Shown: positions 36,023 through 44,977, counted from the stretch's first letter. The stretch: DNA of 64,000 nucleotides from Streptomyces noursei (GCF_016917755.1 NZ_CP070326.1:5518001-5582000), one strand, 5' to 3'. Notes: generated by a model from the letters alone, not told the origin. Made by a program: numbers and translations.

Positions 36023-36523
36023 GTGCGGTCCGTTCCCCCCTGCCGGTGCTGCCTGTCGGCTGCTGGCTGTGATGTTGTCCGGATCAGGTTAGAGGGGCGG
36101 GCGGGGGCCGGTCAGGCGTTTTTGAATTTCCCGGTGGCCGCGGATCAGGAATTACGTAACGCGGGTCACATCCTTTCTCGTAACGCGGGTCACATTGCCT
36201 TCCGGGATTGTGTAATGCGGGTCACGTGAAGGGTTTGGATTCTCGTGACATGGCGCACAGGGATTTGGGTCCTACTAGTCGGAGTAGGGGAATTTCGGGG
36301 AGTGGGGGGATGGTGGGAGGGGAGGGTTAACGGGCAGGTGGGAGGGGGTGTGGTGGGTGGTCTGGGGTGGGTTCGCGGCGGTCGGTGAGCGTGCCGGCTA
36401 TTACGGGTCCCGGTAGTAGAAAGGGGGCCTTGGCGCCAGGGCGGAGGCGGGTTACCAAGGAATGGCGATCCCGGGCCGCAGCCGGGAAAACCCATTCACT
36501 TCCTCCCTGGAGATGAAACCCGC
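36023..36523. other. 501-bp divergent region between the NACHT gene and the M23 peptidase gene
   Basis: No gene seen. It contains three iteron-like repeats (36156-36227), a purine-rich T/G-poor stretch, and a hairpin-forming leader before the peptidase start: CCCGG/CCGGG (36470-36474 with 36482-36486) nested in GGGTT/AACCC (36449-36453 with 36489-36493). A ydaO-type c-di-AMP riboswitch was looked for and not found. Confidence 0.5.
36156..36227 (+). repeat. Three direct repeats, unit GTAACGCGGGTCACAT
   Basis: Copies at 36156-36171 and 36180-36195 are identical; the third at 36212-36227 differs at two positions. Start-to-start distances are 24 and 32 bases. They lie 134 bp upstream of the NACHT start and about 300 bp upstream of the peptidase start. 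Confidence 0.8.
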
Positions 36524-37213
36524 ATGTCGAAGTTCGCCGCGATACGCAATTCCAAGAACTCCACCAAGGCCGGTAAGTACGCGCTGCGTCACCGGGTGGC
36601 CGTCGTGGCCGCCGGCGCCGGTATCACCGCCGCGCTGGGCGCCGGTGTCGCCACCGCCGCCGACGGCGGGCTGCTGCACCTGACCGCGGGCGTCAGCAAG
36701 GCCGTCGCCGCGCAGGCCGACGCGCAGGCCAAGGCCGCCACGGACGCCAAGGTCACCGCGGCGAAGGCCAAGGTGGACGCGGCGAAGAAGGCCAACGCCT
36801 GGGTGAAGCCGGTCAACAACTACGTTCTGGGCGAGCCGTTCGGCATCGCCGGCAGCCACTGGGCCCACAAGCACAGCGGCCAGGACTTCGTCGTGCCGAC
36901 CGGCACCGCGGTCCACGCCGTCCACAAGGGCACGGTCGTCAAGGCCGGTCCGTGGGGCGGCGGCGACGGCCCGGCCTACGGCAACGCGATCGTGATCAAG
37001 CACGCGAACGGCATGTACACCCAGTACGCGCACCTGTCACAGATCCAGGTCCACGTGGGTCAGCAGGTCTCCACCGGCCAGCAGATCGGTCTGTCCGGCA
37101 GCACCGGCAACTCCACCGGCCCGCACCTGCACTTCGAGGTCCGCACCGGCCCCAACTACGGGTCGGGCATCGAGCCGACCGGATTCCTGCGGGCTCACGG
37201 CGACGCCGTCTGA
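36524..37213 (+). CDS. Secreted M23-family peptidoglycan endopeptidase
   Basis: A 229-residue exported protein: basic N-terminus, hydrophobic signal sequence (VAVVAAGAGITAALGAGVA) with cleavage near residue 45, a short Ala/Lys-rich helix (KAAT repeats, about 62-92) and a LytM/M23 domain. Zinc ligands and catalytic residues are visible as HSGQD (near residue 117) and GPHLHFEVR (near 205); the fold core YAHLSQIQVHVGQQV is intact. Such enzymes cut peptide cross-links during growth or sporulation. A long leader with hairpins precedes it, suggesting RNA-level control. The 3' end overlaps the convergent tetR gene by 19 bases. Confidence 0.93.
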   Translation: MSKFAAIRNSKNSTKAGKYALRHRVAVVAAGAGITAALGAGVATAADGGLLHLTAGVSKAVAAQADAQAKAATDAKVTAAKAKVDAAKKANAWVKPVNNYVLGEPFGIAGSHWAHKHSGQDFVVPTGTAVHAVHKGTVVKAGPWGGGDGPAYGNAIVIKHANGMYTQYAHLSQIQVHVGQQVSTGQQIGLSGSTGNSTGPHLHFEVRTGPNYGSGIEPTGFLRAHGDAV

Positions 37214-37812
37214 GCTGAATCCGGCCGGGCTGGCCGGCGGCCCGGCGGGTTCGCCGCCGTGACCAGTTCTGTGGCGACCCTGAGGATGGCCTTGCGCTTC
37301 TCCTCGGGGTCGCCCTCCACGTTCTGCATCGCGAACATGCCCGCGTGCATGGCGAACAGTGCCGTGATGCAGCGCACCTGGTCCACCAGCTCGGCGTCGT
37401 CGTCCTTCAGCAGGTCGTAGAGGGTCAGCATCCGTTCCTTGAAGCGCCGCCCGACGGTCAGGTCGCGGACGGTGCCCTGGTTTTCCTGCATGAAACGGAA
37501 AAGGGCCTCGGAGGACCGCAGCGACTCGTGGTAGCGGCGGATCACCTCCTGCTTGGTCTCCAAGGTGCGCGGCTGCTCCTGCGCCCAGTCGATCAGCTCG
37601 TCGATGGGCCGGCACAGGTCCTCGAAGAGGCTGACGACGATGTCTTCCTTGGTCTTGAAGTGGTAGTAGAGGGCGGCCTTGGTGACGTCCAGCCGCTCGG
37701 CGATCTCGCGCAGCGAGGTCTTCTCGTAGCCGTGTTCGGAGAACAGCTCCAGGGCGACGTCCTGGATGCGCTGGCGGGTGTTCCCCCGGCGCGGCTGTGG
37801 TGCGCTGCTCAT
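37195..37812 (-). CDS. TetR-family repressor of the adjacent exporter
   Basis: A 205-residue regulator. HTH: NTRQRIQDVALELFSEHGY, EKTSLREIAERLDVTKAALYYHF (residues about 10-60), followed by a ligand-binding helical domain with FMQENQGTVRDLTVGRRFKER. Divergent from a DHA2-type exporter with a long inverted repeat between them, the classic layout of a drug-sensing TetR/efflux pair. ATG at 37812 has AGGAGAG five bases upstream; the longer in-frame extension to 37908 is rejected. The inducer is unknown. Confidence 0.92.
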   Translation of the reverse strand: MSSAPQPRRGNTRQRIQDVALELFSEHGYEKTSLREIAERLDVTKAALYYHFKTKEDIVVSLFEDLCRPIDELIDWAQEQPRTLETKQEVIRRYHESLRSSEALFRFMQENQGTVRDLTVGRRFKERMLTLYDLLKDDDAELVDQVRCITALFAMHAGMFAMQNVEGDPEEKRKAILRVATELVTAANPPGRRPARPDSAQTASP

Positions 37813-37921
37813 GCTGCTCTCCTGCGTGACGACGGTGTCGGTGCGGGGCCGGGCACGGCCCGCGTCCCGGCAATCATCTGCTGCCCCGCTGGTCACGGAC
37901 CTACCCACCCGGGCGTCAAAA

Positions 37922-37992
37922 ACTTACTTGACGCCCGGCTAGTAACTCTTCTACCTTCTCACTGTACAAAACTAGCCGGGCGGCAAGTAAGT
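37922..37992. promoter_or_regulatory. Operator pair between tetR and exporter genes
   Basis: Two 22-base arms (37922-37943 and 37971-37992) are inverted copies with one mismatch, separated by 27 bases. Each arm is itself an imperfect dyad (ACTTG ... CTAGT), so each probably binds a TetR dimer. They flank a TACAAA-type -10 and lie just before the exporter start. Confidence 0.7.
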
Positions 37993-38017
37993 AAGAAACG
38001 ATGGGGAAGTGATGGGG

Positions 38018-39622
38018 ATGTCGCGGACAGCGGCCCCGACGGGGGAAATACAGGAGCCGGCGCAGGGCACGGGCAGACGGCCGGCCAGCGTGCGGATGGT
38101 GGTCTTCGCACTCATGATCGCGATGCTCCTCGCGATGCTGGACAACATGATCGTCGGCACCGCGATGCCCACGATCGTCGGTGAGCTGGGCGGGCTGGAG
38201 CACCTGTCCTGGGTCGTCACCGCCTACACGCTGGCCACCGCGGCGTCCACGCCGATCTGGGGCAAGCTCGGCGACATGTACGGCCGGAAGGGCGTCTTCC
38301 TGACGTCCATCGTGATCTTCCTGATCGGCTCCGCGCTGTCCGGCATGGCCCAGGACATGGGCCAGCTGATCGGCTTCCGCGCCGTACAGGGCCTGGGCGC
38401 GGGCGGTCTGATGGTGGGCGTCATGGCCATCATCGGCGACCTGGTCCCGCCGCGGGAGCGCGGCAAGTTCCAGGGCATGATGGCCGGCGTCATGGCCGTC
38501 GCGATGATCGGCGGACCGCTGGTCGGCGGCACCATCACCGACCACCTCGGCTGGCGCTGGAGCTTCTACATCAACCTGCCGCTCGGCGCGATCGCGCTGA
38601 TCATGGTCACCGCGGTGCTGCACCTGCCGAAGAAGCGGTCGCAGACCCGGATCGACTACGCGGGCGCGGCCCTGCTGACCATCGGCATCACCTCGCTGGT
38701 GCTGCTGACCACCTGGGGCGGCACCGAGTACGACTGGCTGTCGAAGCAGATCGTGGGCCTGGGCATCCTGGCCGTCGTCGCGCTGGTCGCCTTCGTCCTC
38801 GTCGAGCGCAAGGTCAGCGACCCGGTCATCCCGCTCCGGATCTTCCGGAACGCCAACTTCTCGCTCGTCACGGTTGTCGGCTTCCTGGTCGGCTTCGTGA
38901 TGTTCGGCGCGATGACCTTCCTGCCGCTGTTCCAGCAGACCGTGCAGGGCGCCTCGGCGACCAACTCCGGCCTGCTGCTCCTGCCGATGCTGCTGGCGAT
39001 GATGGTGGTGTCGCTGATCGCGGGCCGGGTCACCACCCAGTCCGGCAGGTACAAGATCTTCGTCACCGGCGGCGGCGCCCTGATCACCATCGGCCTGGGC
39101 CTGCTGGCCCTGATGGACGTCGGCACCACGCGCCTCACCTCGGGTCTCTACATGGCGGTGCTCGGCGCCGGCATGGGCTTCCTGATGCAGACCACGATGC
39201 TGATCGCGCAGAACAGCGTCGAGATGAAGGACATGGGCGTCGGCTCCTCGTCCGCGACCCTGTTCCGGACGATCGGCGGCTCGTTCGGCGTCGCGATCAT
39301 GGGTGCGGTCTTCACCAACCAGGTGAAGGACACGATGATCGAGAAGCTCGGCTCCGCGGCCGGCGCGAAGATGACCGGCGGCGGCGCCCAGATGGACCCG
39401 AAGACGCTGCCCAGCCTGCCGGCCCCGGTGAAGGACGCGTACGCGCACGCGGTGGCGTCCGGTTCGCACCAGGTGTTCCTGTGGGGCGCGATCATCAGCG
39501 TCGTCGGCTTCGTCGCGGCATGGTTCCTCAAGGAGGTCCCGCTGCGCGGCAGCGGCCCGTCCGCGAAGTCGGCTGACGCCGACGCGGCCGCCGAGAAGCC
39601 CCTGGTCGTCGAGGCGGTCTGA
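38018..39622 (+). CDS. DHA2-family drug:H+ antiporter (EmrB/QacA type)
   Basis: A 534-residue efflux pump with 14 membrane segments. The antiporter motif C is seen as GAGGLMVGVMAIIGDLV, preceded by motif A (GKLGDMYGRKG, near residue 88) and D-region LDNMIVGTAMPTI. Exports hydrophobic drugs using the proton gradient. ATG at 38018 was chosen because GGGGAA (38003-38008) is nine bases upstream; GTG 38009 and ATG 38012 are alternatives. Its likely repressor is the divergent TetR gene. The cytoplasmic C-terminal tail is Ala/Asp-rich. Confidence 0.92.
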   Translation: MSRTAAPTGEIQEPAQGTGRRPASVRMVVFALMIAMLLAMLDNMIVGTAMPTIVGELGGLEHLSWVVTAYTLATAASTPIWGKLGDMYGRKGVFLTSIVIFLIGSALSGMAQDMGQLIGFRAVQGLGAGGLMVGVMAIIGDLVPPRERGKFQGMMAGVMAVAMIGGPLVGGTITDHLGWRWSFYINLPLGAIALIMVTAVLHLPKKRSQTRIDYAGAALLTIGITSLVLLTTWGGTEYDWLSKQIVGLGILAVVALVAFVLVERKVSDPVIPLRIFRNANFSLVTVVGFLVGFVMFGAMTFLPLFQQTVQGASATNSGLLLLPMLLAMMVVSLIAGRVTTQSGRYKIFVTGGGALITIGLGLLALMDVGTTRLTSGLYMAVLGAGMGFLMQTTMLIAQNSVEMKDMGVGSSSATLFRTIGGSFGVAIMGAVFTNQVKDTMIEKLGSAAGAKMTGGGAQMDPKTLPSLPAPVKDAYAHAVASGSHQVFLWGAIISVVGFVAAWFLKEVPLRGSGPSAKSADADAAAEKPLVVEAV

Positions 39623-39652
39623 CGCCGACGGCCTGACCGCCCGCGGACAGCG

Positions 39653-39698
39653 AACGGCCCCTGGTGTGCGTGACGCACGTACACCAGGGGCCGTTTTC
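39653..39698. terminator. Bidirectional terminator
   Basis: A 15-bp stem (39653-39667 with 39681-39695), 13-base loop and TTTT tail between the exporter gene and the convergent DUF397 gene. Confidence 0.88.
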
Positions 39699-39702
39699 GC
39701 TC

Positions 39703-40002
39703 TCAGGCGCCGGGCAGTTGGCCGTTCTTGACGGCACCGACGAACGCCGACCAGCCGGCGACCGGGAAGACGAGCGCCGGCCCGTGCGGGTCCTTGCTGT
39801 CCCGGACGGGGACGAGGCCGGGGAGGGTGTCCACGACTTCGATGCAGTCGGCGCCGTCACCGTTGCTGTAGCTGCTCTTGCGCCAGGTGGCAGTCGTGAG
39901 GAAGTCATCGGAGACCTCGATGCATTCGCCGCCTTCAGCGTTGCTGTAGGTGCTCTTGCGCCAAGTGGCAGACGTTAGGTCAATCCCCTTGCTGCGCTTC
40001 AT
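39703..40002 (-). CDS. DUF397 protein with duplicated N-terminal motif
   Basis: A 99-residue acidic protein of the AbaA-like/DUF397 family. The family motif occurs twice: ATWRKSTYSNAEGGECIEV (near residue 12) and ATWRKSSYSNGDGADCIEV (near 38). Only the second is followed by the rest of the domain (VRDSKDPHGPALVFPVAGWSAFV). DUF397 genes pair with WhiJ-like HTH genes in Streptomyces development loci, and here the coding region overlaps the upstream HTH gene by 23 bases. Its function is thought to be to antagonise the HTH partner; exact mechanism unknown. Confidence 0.9.
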   Translation of the reverse strand: MKRSKGIDLTSATWRKSTYSNAEGGECIEVSDDFLTTATWRKSSYSNGDGADCIEVVDTLPGLVPVRDSKDPHGPALVFPVAGWSAFVGAVKNGQLPGA

Positions 40003-40834
40003 CTCTGTAGCCCCTTGCCGATTCCTCGATCATGGCCAGGGACGCCTTGGGTGACAGTGCGGCGGCCCTGAGCAGATCGTACGACCTCCGGTAGTTCGTC
40101 ACGAGCGGTGGATAGTCGATGATCTGGCTGCTGTGAACACCCTCTGTGTAGGCCAGCGGTGGGGCATCCGGGAAGGTGAGAATCTTGAGCAGCCCCATCA
40201 TGAGTGAGTGATCCGTCTCCGACTCCGGGAGGATCTGCACAACGGTCCGACTGCACCTCATCAACTCGGCGATGTGCACGAGTTGTTCGGCCATCTCCTT
40301 CGGCGGAAGTAGCGGCTTACGGAGCAGGGGCTCGTGCAGAATCCCCCAGTACGTGGCTCGGTTGTCGTGCTTCCAGAATTCAGCGCGCGCCAGTCTCGCG
40401 CGGACACGTTCCTCGACGGTCTCAGGCGACGCCCAGGCTGCTGTGGACTGAGCGATGCTTTGGGCGTACGCCTTCGTTTGCAGCAGGCCAGGGATGAGGA
40501 ACGGCGCCCAGTCCTCGATCGTCGTGGCGGACTTCTCCAAGTCCGGGATCTTCGCGAAATACGGAGGATGCCCTGCCAGTCGAGCCTTGTGGACTGCCTC
40601 GTAGTGGCGCTCGAAGAAGCCACCCGTCTTGAGTCTCTTGTCGATGTGGACGGCAAGATCCATCGGCATGCCCAGTTCGCCGCGCTCGATCCGGCTGAGT
40701 AACGGTGCGCCGCGGAAGCTGCCCTCCACCAACTGGTCCAGCGTGAGGCCCGCGCTCTCCCGCAAGAAGCGCAACTCGGCGCCGTAGAAGGACGGGACGC
40801 TCGCGGACGGGTCGGGGTCCTTGCGAGGGGACAT
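39980..40834 (-). CDS. WhiJ-like XRE-family regulator with DUF5753 domain
   Basis: A 284-residue protein. Residues 15-75 form an XRE HTH (FLRESAGLTLDQLVEGSF, GAPLLSRIERGELGMPMDLA), and residues 100-275 are DUF5753 (WAPFLIPGLLQTKAYAQSI, RARLARAEFWKHDNRATYWG, LLRKPLL, PLAYTEGVHSSQIID). These proteins regulate sporulation or antibiotic genes in streptomycetes, with a DUF397 partner (downstream) and a kinase-like ATPase (opposite strand). The ATG at 40834 follows a weak GGTGAG ribosome site. Confidence 0.92.
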   Translation of the reverse strand: MSPRKDPDPSASVPSFYGAELRFLRESAGLTLDQLVEGSFRGAPLLSRIERGELGMPMDLAVHIDKRLKTGGFFERHYEAVHKARLAGHPPYFAKIPDLEKSATTIEDWAPFLIPGLLQTKAYAQSIAQSTAAWASPETVEERVRARLARAEFWKHDNRATYWGILHEPLLRKPLLPPKEMAEQLVHIAELMRCSRTVVQILPESETDHSLMMGLLKILTFPDAPPLAYTEGVHSSQIIDYPPLVTNYRRSYDLLRAAALSPKASLAMIEESARGYRDEAQQGD

Positions 40835-40950
40835 GACTCACCACCACCACTTGCTCGTTGGGTCTGCAGGCCCGATTCCCTTCCAAAGTAGGGCGACCGG
40901 CGCCACGCTGTGAGCGATTCATCACAATGCGCACAGGAAGGTGAACGACC

Positions 40951-41145
40951 ATGGATGACGTGCACGAGTGTGCCGAGGGGCTGCGGTCCGCGCTGAAGGC
41001 CAACGGGATCACGCTGCCCTCCCTCGGCGTCGAACTCCCCTCGTTCGCGGGGGCCTACCCGCCGCCGCTCGTCGCGCTCGGCAACTGCAACATGGCCACC
41101 GCCCGGAAGCTGGCCGAGGTGCTGCACAAGGCGGCGGCGCGGTGA
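40951..41145 (+). CDS. Small hypothetical protein of the WhiJ-like locus
   Basis: A 64-residue protein (MDDVHECAEGLRSALKANGI and GNCNMATARKLAEVLHKAAA) with two short helices and conserved-looking Pro-rich middle (LPSFAGAYPPPL). It is divergent from the XRE gene and coupled to the ATPase gene by a one-base TGATG overlap. Similar short genes occur next to such ATPase genes in streptomycetes. Function unknown; GAAGG lies seven bases before the ATG. Confidence 0.65.
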   Translation: MDDVHECAEGLRSALKANGITLPSLGVELPSFAGAYPPPLVALGNCNMATARKLAEVLHKAAAR

Positions 41146-41519
41146 TGACGGTCCGGCTGCTCGCCGTGCCGAAGGAGGTACCGATGCTGCGGCAGGCGGT
41201 GCGGGCCCATCTCGGCGCGTCGGCTTCCTGCGAAGTGGAGCTGTGCGTCAGCGAGTTGGTGGGCAACGTCATCCGGCACGTGGGGGAGGGTGCGCCGGTC
41301 ACCGTGCACGTTCGCAGGATCGGGGACGGGCGGACGCGGATCGAAGTCATCGACCCCGACCCGCGCGCCCTGCCCGTCCTGCTCCGGGCCACCGTGGACG
41401 ACGAGAACGGGCGTGGCATAGCGCTGCTGGACGCCGTCGCGCTGCGGTGGGGCGTACGGCAGGAGGAGGCCAGCAAGACGGTCTGGTGCGAGGTGGCGGC
41501 GGAGCCGGCGACGACGTAG
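41145..41519 (+). CDS. Anti-sigma-factor-like (RsbW-type) ATP-binding protein
   Basis: A 124-residue single-domain GHKL ATPase: N-box CEVELCVSELVGNVIRHVGE (near residue 29), IEVIDPDPR (G1) and DDENGRGIALLDAVALRWG (G2). The kinase-like ATP-binding fold without a histidine-kinase dimerisation region is the hallmark of RsbW/SpoIIAB-type anti-sigma factors, and paralogues form the third gene of WhiJ-like loci. Its target sigma or other partner is not evident here. GTG at 41142 is an alternative start. Confidence 0.85.
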   Translation: MTVRLLAVPKEVPMLRQAVRAHLGASASCEVELCVSELVGNVIRHVGEGAPVTVHVRRIGDGRTRIEVIDPDPRALPVLLRATVDDENGRGIALLDAVALRWGVRQEEASKTVWCEVAAEPATT

Positions 41520-41540
41520 GTCGGGGGCCGCGCCGCCCCG

Positions 41541-42845
41541 TCAGCGGTCCGGCAGCTGGATGACCGGGAAGCTGCCGGTGGAGGTCGGGGCGTTCTCCGG
41601 GAGCCAGAGGACCGAGACCGCGCCGGTCGAGCCGTCCGTGAGCTCGTCGGCGTTGCGGAAGGTCAACCGCGCACCCAACACCCGCGCCTGCCCCACCGCG
41701 ATGGTCAGGCCCAGGCCGTGGCCGACGCCGGCGCGGTCGCTGCTGCCGGTGCGGAAGCGGCTGGGGCCCTCGCGCAGCAGGGCCTCCGGGAAGCCGGTGC
41801 CGTGGTCGCGGACCCGGATGACGCGGCCCTCGACGCTGACCTCGATGGGCGGCTTGCCGTGCCGGGAGGCGTTCGCGATGAGGTTGCCCAGGATGCGTTC
41901 GAGGCGGCGGGGGTCGGTGGAGACCTCGGCGTCGCGGATGACCTCGACGGTGACGCCGGAGTCGAGGGCGCGCACCCGGCGGGTGACGAACTCGCCCAGG
42001 GCGACGTCCTGGAGCTCGGCGCGCTCGGCGTGGCCGTCGAGGCGGGCCACCTCCAGCACGTCCTCGACGAGGGTGCGCATGGCCTGGGCGCGGTCGCGGA
42101 CCAGTTCGGACGGGCGGCCGGGGGGAAGGAGTTCGGCGGCGGTCAGCAGGCCCGTCACCGGGGTGCGGAGCTCGTGCGCGATGTCCGCGGTCACCCGCCG
42201 CTCGGCCTCGATGCGCTGCTGGAGGGCGTCGGACATGGCGTCCACCGCCCAGGCGAGGTCGTCCGTCTCGTCGCGGACCCGGCCGCCGCCGACCTCGTCG
42301 CGGACCCGGACGGAGGTGTCGCCGTCGGCGAGCTTCCCGGCGGCCGCGGCGGCCTTCCGCAGCCGCTGGGAGAGCCGGCCGCCGACCAGGACGCCCAGCG
42401 CGCAGCCGCCGACCACCACGGCCGTGGAGCCGATCAGCAGCGCCTGGTCGAGGTCGTCGAGGACGGCGAAGCGGTCGGGGAAGCGGTCGTGGAGGGAGAG
42501 CACACGGCCGTTGCTGAGGGGGGAGGCGGCCCAGACCTCGGGGGCGGTCTGGCCGGTGTCCTCCAGGTAGGTGGCCCGGTCGCCCTCCTTGACCTCCTTG
42601 CGGAGGGCCTTGGGCAGCGCCGGGTCGTCGATCTTCGCGCCGAACTGGAGGCGGTTGGTGGACTCGAAGATCTTCTGCGTGAAGTTGAGGCGTTCTATCT
42701 GGACGTCACGGCTGTTGTCGAGCATGGAGACCCGGGCGGCGTTGTGTACGACAAGGCTCAACGCCACCGCGACCAGCGCCCCGACGAGCGCGATCGCGGC
42801 GCTGAGTTTCCATCTCAGACCCGTTCGCAGGGCCAGCCTGACCAC
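41541..42845 (-). CDS. cseC: Sensor histidine kinase CseC
   Basis: A 434-residue kinase of the cell-envelope stress system that controls sigE. Segments: TM1 near residues 12-34, an extracytoplasmic sensor (about 35-130; STNRLQFGAKIDDPALPKAL), TM2 near 135-158 (ALLIGSTAVVVGGCALGVLV), HAMP, H-box VTADIAHELRTPVTG, then ATPase blocks NLIANASRHG, VRDHGTGFP and GVGHGLGLTIAVGQARVLG. Known to sense lipid-II-related stress in S. coelicolor. GTG at 42845 follows cseB by eight bases; the upstream frame is shorter in homology, and the exact start is uncertain. Convergent with the RsbW-like gene. Confidence 0.93.
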   Translation of the reverse strand: MVRLALRTGLRWKLSAAIALVGALVAVALSLVVHNAARVSMLDNSRDVQIERLNFTQKIFESTNRLQFGAKIDDPALPKALRKEVKEGDRATYLEDTGQTAPEVWAASPLSNGRVLSLHDRFPDRFAVLDDLDQALLIGSTAVVVGGCALGVLVGGRLSQRLRKAAAAAGKLADGDTSVRVRDEVGGGRVRDETDDLAWAVDAMSDALQQRIEAERRVTADIAHELRTPVTGLLTAAELLPPGRPSELVRDRAQAMRTLVEDVLEVARLDGHAERAELQDVALGEFVTRRVRALDSGVTVEVIRDAEVSTDPRRLERILGNLIANASRHGKPPIEVSVEGRVIRVRDHGTGFPEALLREGPSRFRTGSSDRAGVGHGLGLTIAVGQARVLGARLTFRNADELTDGSTGAVSVLWLPENAPTSTGSFPVIQLPDR

Positions 42846-42853
42846 CGGAGGTG

Positions 42854-43567
<714 letters not shown>

Positions 43568-43587
43568 GCGGTTCTCTTGCCCTCCGC

Positions 43588-44274
43588 TCACATGGTTCCG
43601 TCGACGGTGGTTTCGTCGTCGACGGTGGTCTTGCTGTAGTCGGTGTGGTACCGGTCGTACTCGGTGAAGTGGTCGTTCGCCCAGCGGTACGTCATCACAT
43701 CTTCCCCCGAGGGGCAGCACACCTTGTCGCCCGTGTCATAGGTCTGCTTGGAGACCTCCAGCTCGCCCTTGCTCACTCCGGCGTAGACCGACGGCTGCTC
43801 GTTCGCGTACACGTTGTCATACCCGTCCTGGGAGCCGGCGCGCTCGCGGTAGACGTACGCGCCGAGGCCGACGGAGTCCGCGCAGGTCATCACGTTGACG
43901 ATGATGTCGGAGGACTTGCTGCCGGTCAGTGAGGCGTAGGTCACCTCGATCGGGTACTCGTCCGCCGCGCACGGCTTGGCGACGGCCCGCTTCACGTCCG
44001 CGCTGACCTTCGGGTCCGCGGCGAGCAGCTTGACCGCGTTGACCTTCTTGTAGTGCGTGCTGGGCGTGGGCGCCGGCGTGGAACTCACTGCGCCCCGGGG
44101 CGCGGGAGTGCTGCTGGCCGTGCCCTCCTTGCGTATGCCCTCGCCCCCAGGGGTGCATCCGGCGAGCAGAAGACCAACGGCGGCCACGCCCGCTGTGGCC
44201 GTGCCGCCCTTGGTCCAACCGTTTCTGGCCAGGCCCCTGGTCAGCCTGTATCTGGACAATCCGCTCCTGCTCAC
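43588..44274 (-). CDS. cseA: CseA lipoprotein, negative modulator of sigE
   Basis: A 228-residue exported lipoprotein: basic N-terminus and signal with lipobox GLLLAGC (Cys near residue 40), a Thr/Pro/Ser linker (about 48-72) and a globular domain with several Cys residues (AKPCAADEYPIEVTYASL, MTCADSVGLGAYVYRE, GDKVCCPSGEDVMTY). In S. coelicolor its loss raises sigE expression; it probably damps CseC. Begins with GTG at 44274, 151 bp after sigE. The position in the operon matches sigE-cseA-cseB-cseC. Confidence 0.92.
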   Translation of the reverse strand: MSRSGLSRYRLTRGLARNGWTKGGTATAGVAAVGLLLAGCTPGGEGIRKEGTASSTPAPRGAVSSTPAPTPSTHYKKVNAVKLLAADPKVSADVKRAVAKPCAADEYPIEVTYASLTGSKSSDIIVNVMTCADSVGLGAYVYRERAGSQDGYDNVYANEQPSVYAGVSKGELEVSKQTYDTGDKVCCPSGEDVMTYRWANDHFTEYDRYHTDYSKTTVDDETTVDGTM

Positions 44275-44425
44275 CGTGCCGCTCGCACAGCCGCCGCTCC
44301 CCTTGTCGCCGCGCGCTCGACCGCTGCTCCTGAGGAGATTGTCGCGCGCCGGGCCGTGAGCCGGGCTGTGGGCTTGGTTACGTCGCCGGCCGTGCCGGCG
44401 GAAGTGCTCCCCGTCGCGCCGCCGG

Positions 44426-44977
44426 TCAGGCCGCGCAACGCTCCCGCTCCTGCTCCCCGCGCTCCAGGATCCGGGCGTCTATGTCGCGGTTCTCCAGCTC
44501 CTGGCGGAGCCGGGCGAGGGCCCGGTGCAGGGTGCTCTTGACGGTGCCGGTCGACATGCCGAGCGCGGCGGCGGTCTCCTCGGTGCTCATCTGCTCCCAG
44601 TGCCGCAGCACGACGACGCTGCGCTGCTTGGGGGCGAGCACGCCGAGGATGTCCATCAGCAGGGCGCGGTCGGCGCGCTGCTCGGTGCCGTCGTCGACGC
44701 TGGCGTCCGGGAGCTGCTCGGTGGGCACCTCTTCCAGCTTGCGGGCGCGCCACCACTCGGTGCGGGTGTTGATCATGACGCGGCGGAGGTAGGCGTCCGC
44801 CAGCGACTTGTCCGCGATGCCGTCCCAGCGGCCGTAGGTGCGGACGAGGGCCGTCTGGAGCAGGTCCTGGGCGTCGACCGGGTCCGGCACCAGGCGCCGG
44901 GCGCTGCGCAGCAGGGCATCCTGCCGGGTCCGCACGTACTCCTCAAAGTCCAGTACCTTGCCGCCGCTGGTCGCCAT
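44426..44977 (-). CDS. sigE: Extracytoplasmic-function sigma factor SigE
   Basis: A 183-residue ECF sigma factor: region 2 with FEEYVRTRQDALLRSARRLV, DAQDLLQTALVRTYGRWDGI, AYLRRVMINTRTEWWRARK, and region 4 with LAPKQRSVVVLRHWEQMSTE and ALGMSTGTVKSTLHRALARL. It directs genes for cell-wall and envelope repair. It resembles S. coelicolor SigE (about 176 residues) and its operon neighbours match. ATG at 44977 has GGAGG nine bases upstream. No anti-sigma gene is present; expression is set by CseBC instead. Confidence 0.97.
   Translation of the reverse strand: MATSGGKVLDFEEYVRTRQDALLRSARRLVPDPVDAQDLLQTALVRTYGRWDGIADKSLADAYLRRVMINTRTEWWRARKLEEVPTEQLPDASVDDGTEQRADRALLMDILGVLAPKQRSVVVLRHWEQMSTEETAAALGMSTGTVKSTLHRALARLRQELENRDIDARILERGEQERERCAA

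Noticed and set aside
36023..36523. ydaO-type c-di-AMP riboswitch upstream of the M23 peptidase
   Set aside because: Sought because disA is present and such hydrolases can be controlled this way, but the conserved core sequences were not found.
37918..39469. Minus-strand frame across the DHA2 exporter
   Set aside because: The product is His/Asp/Gln/Arg-rich with no domains; shadow of a membrane-protein gene.
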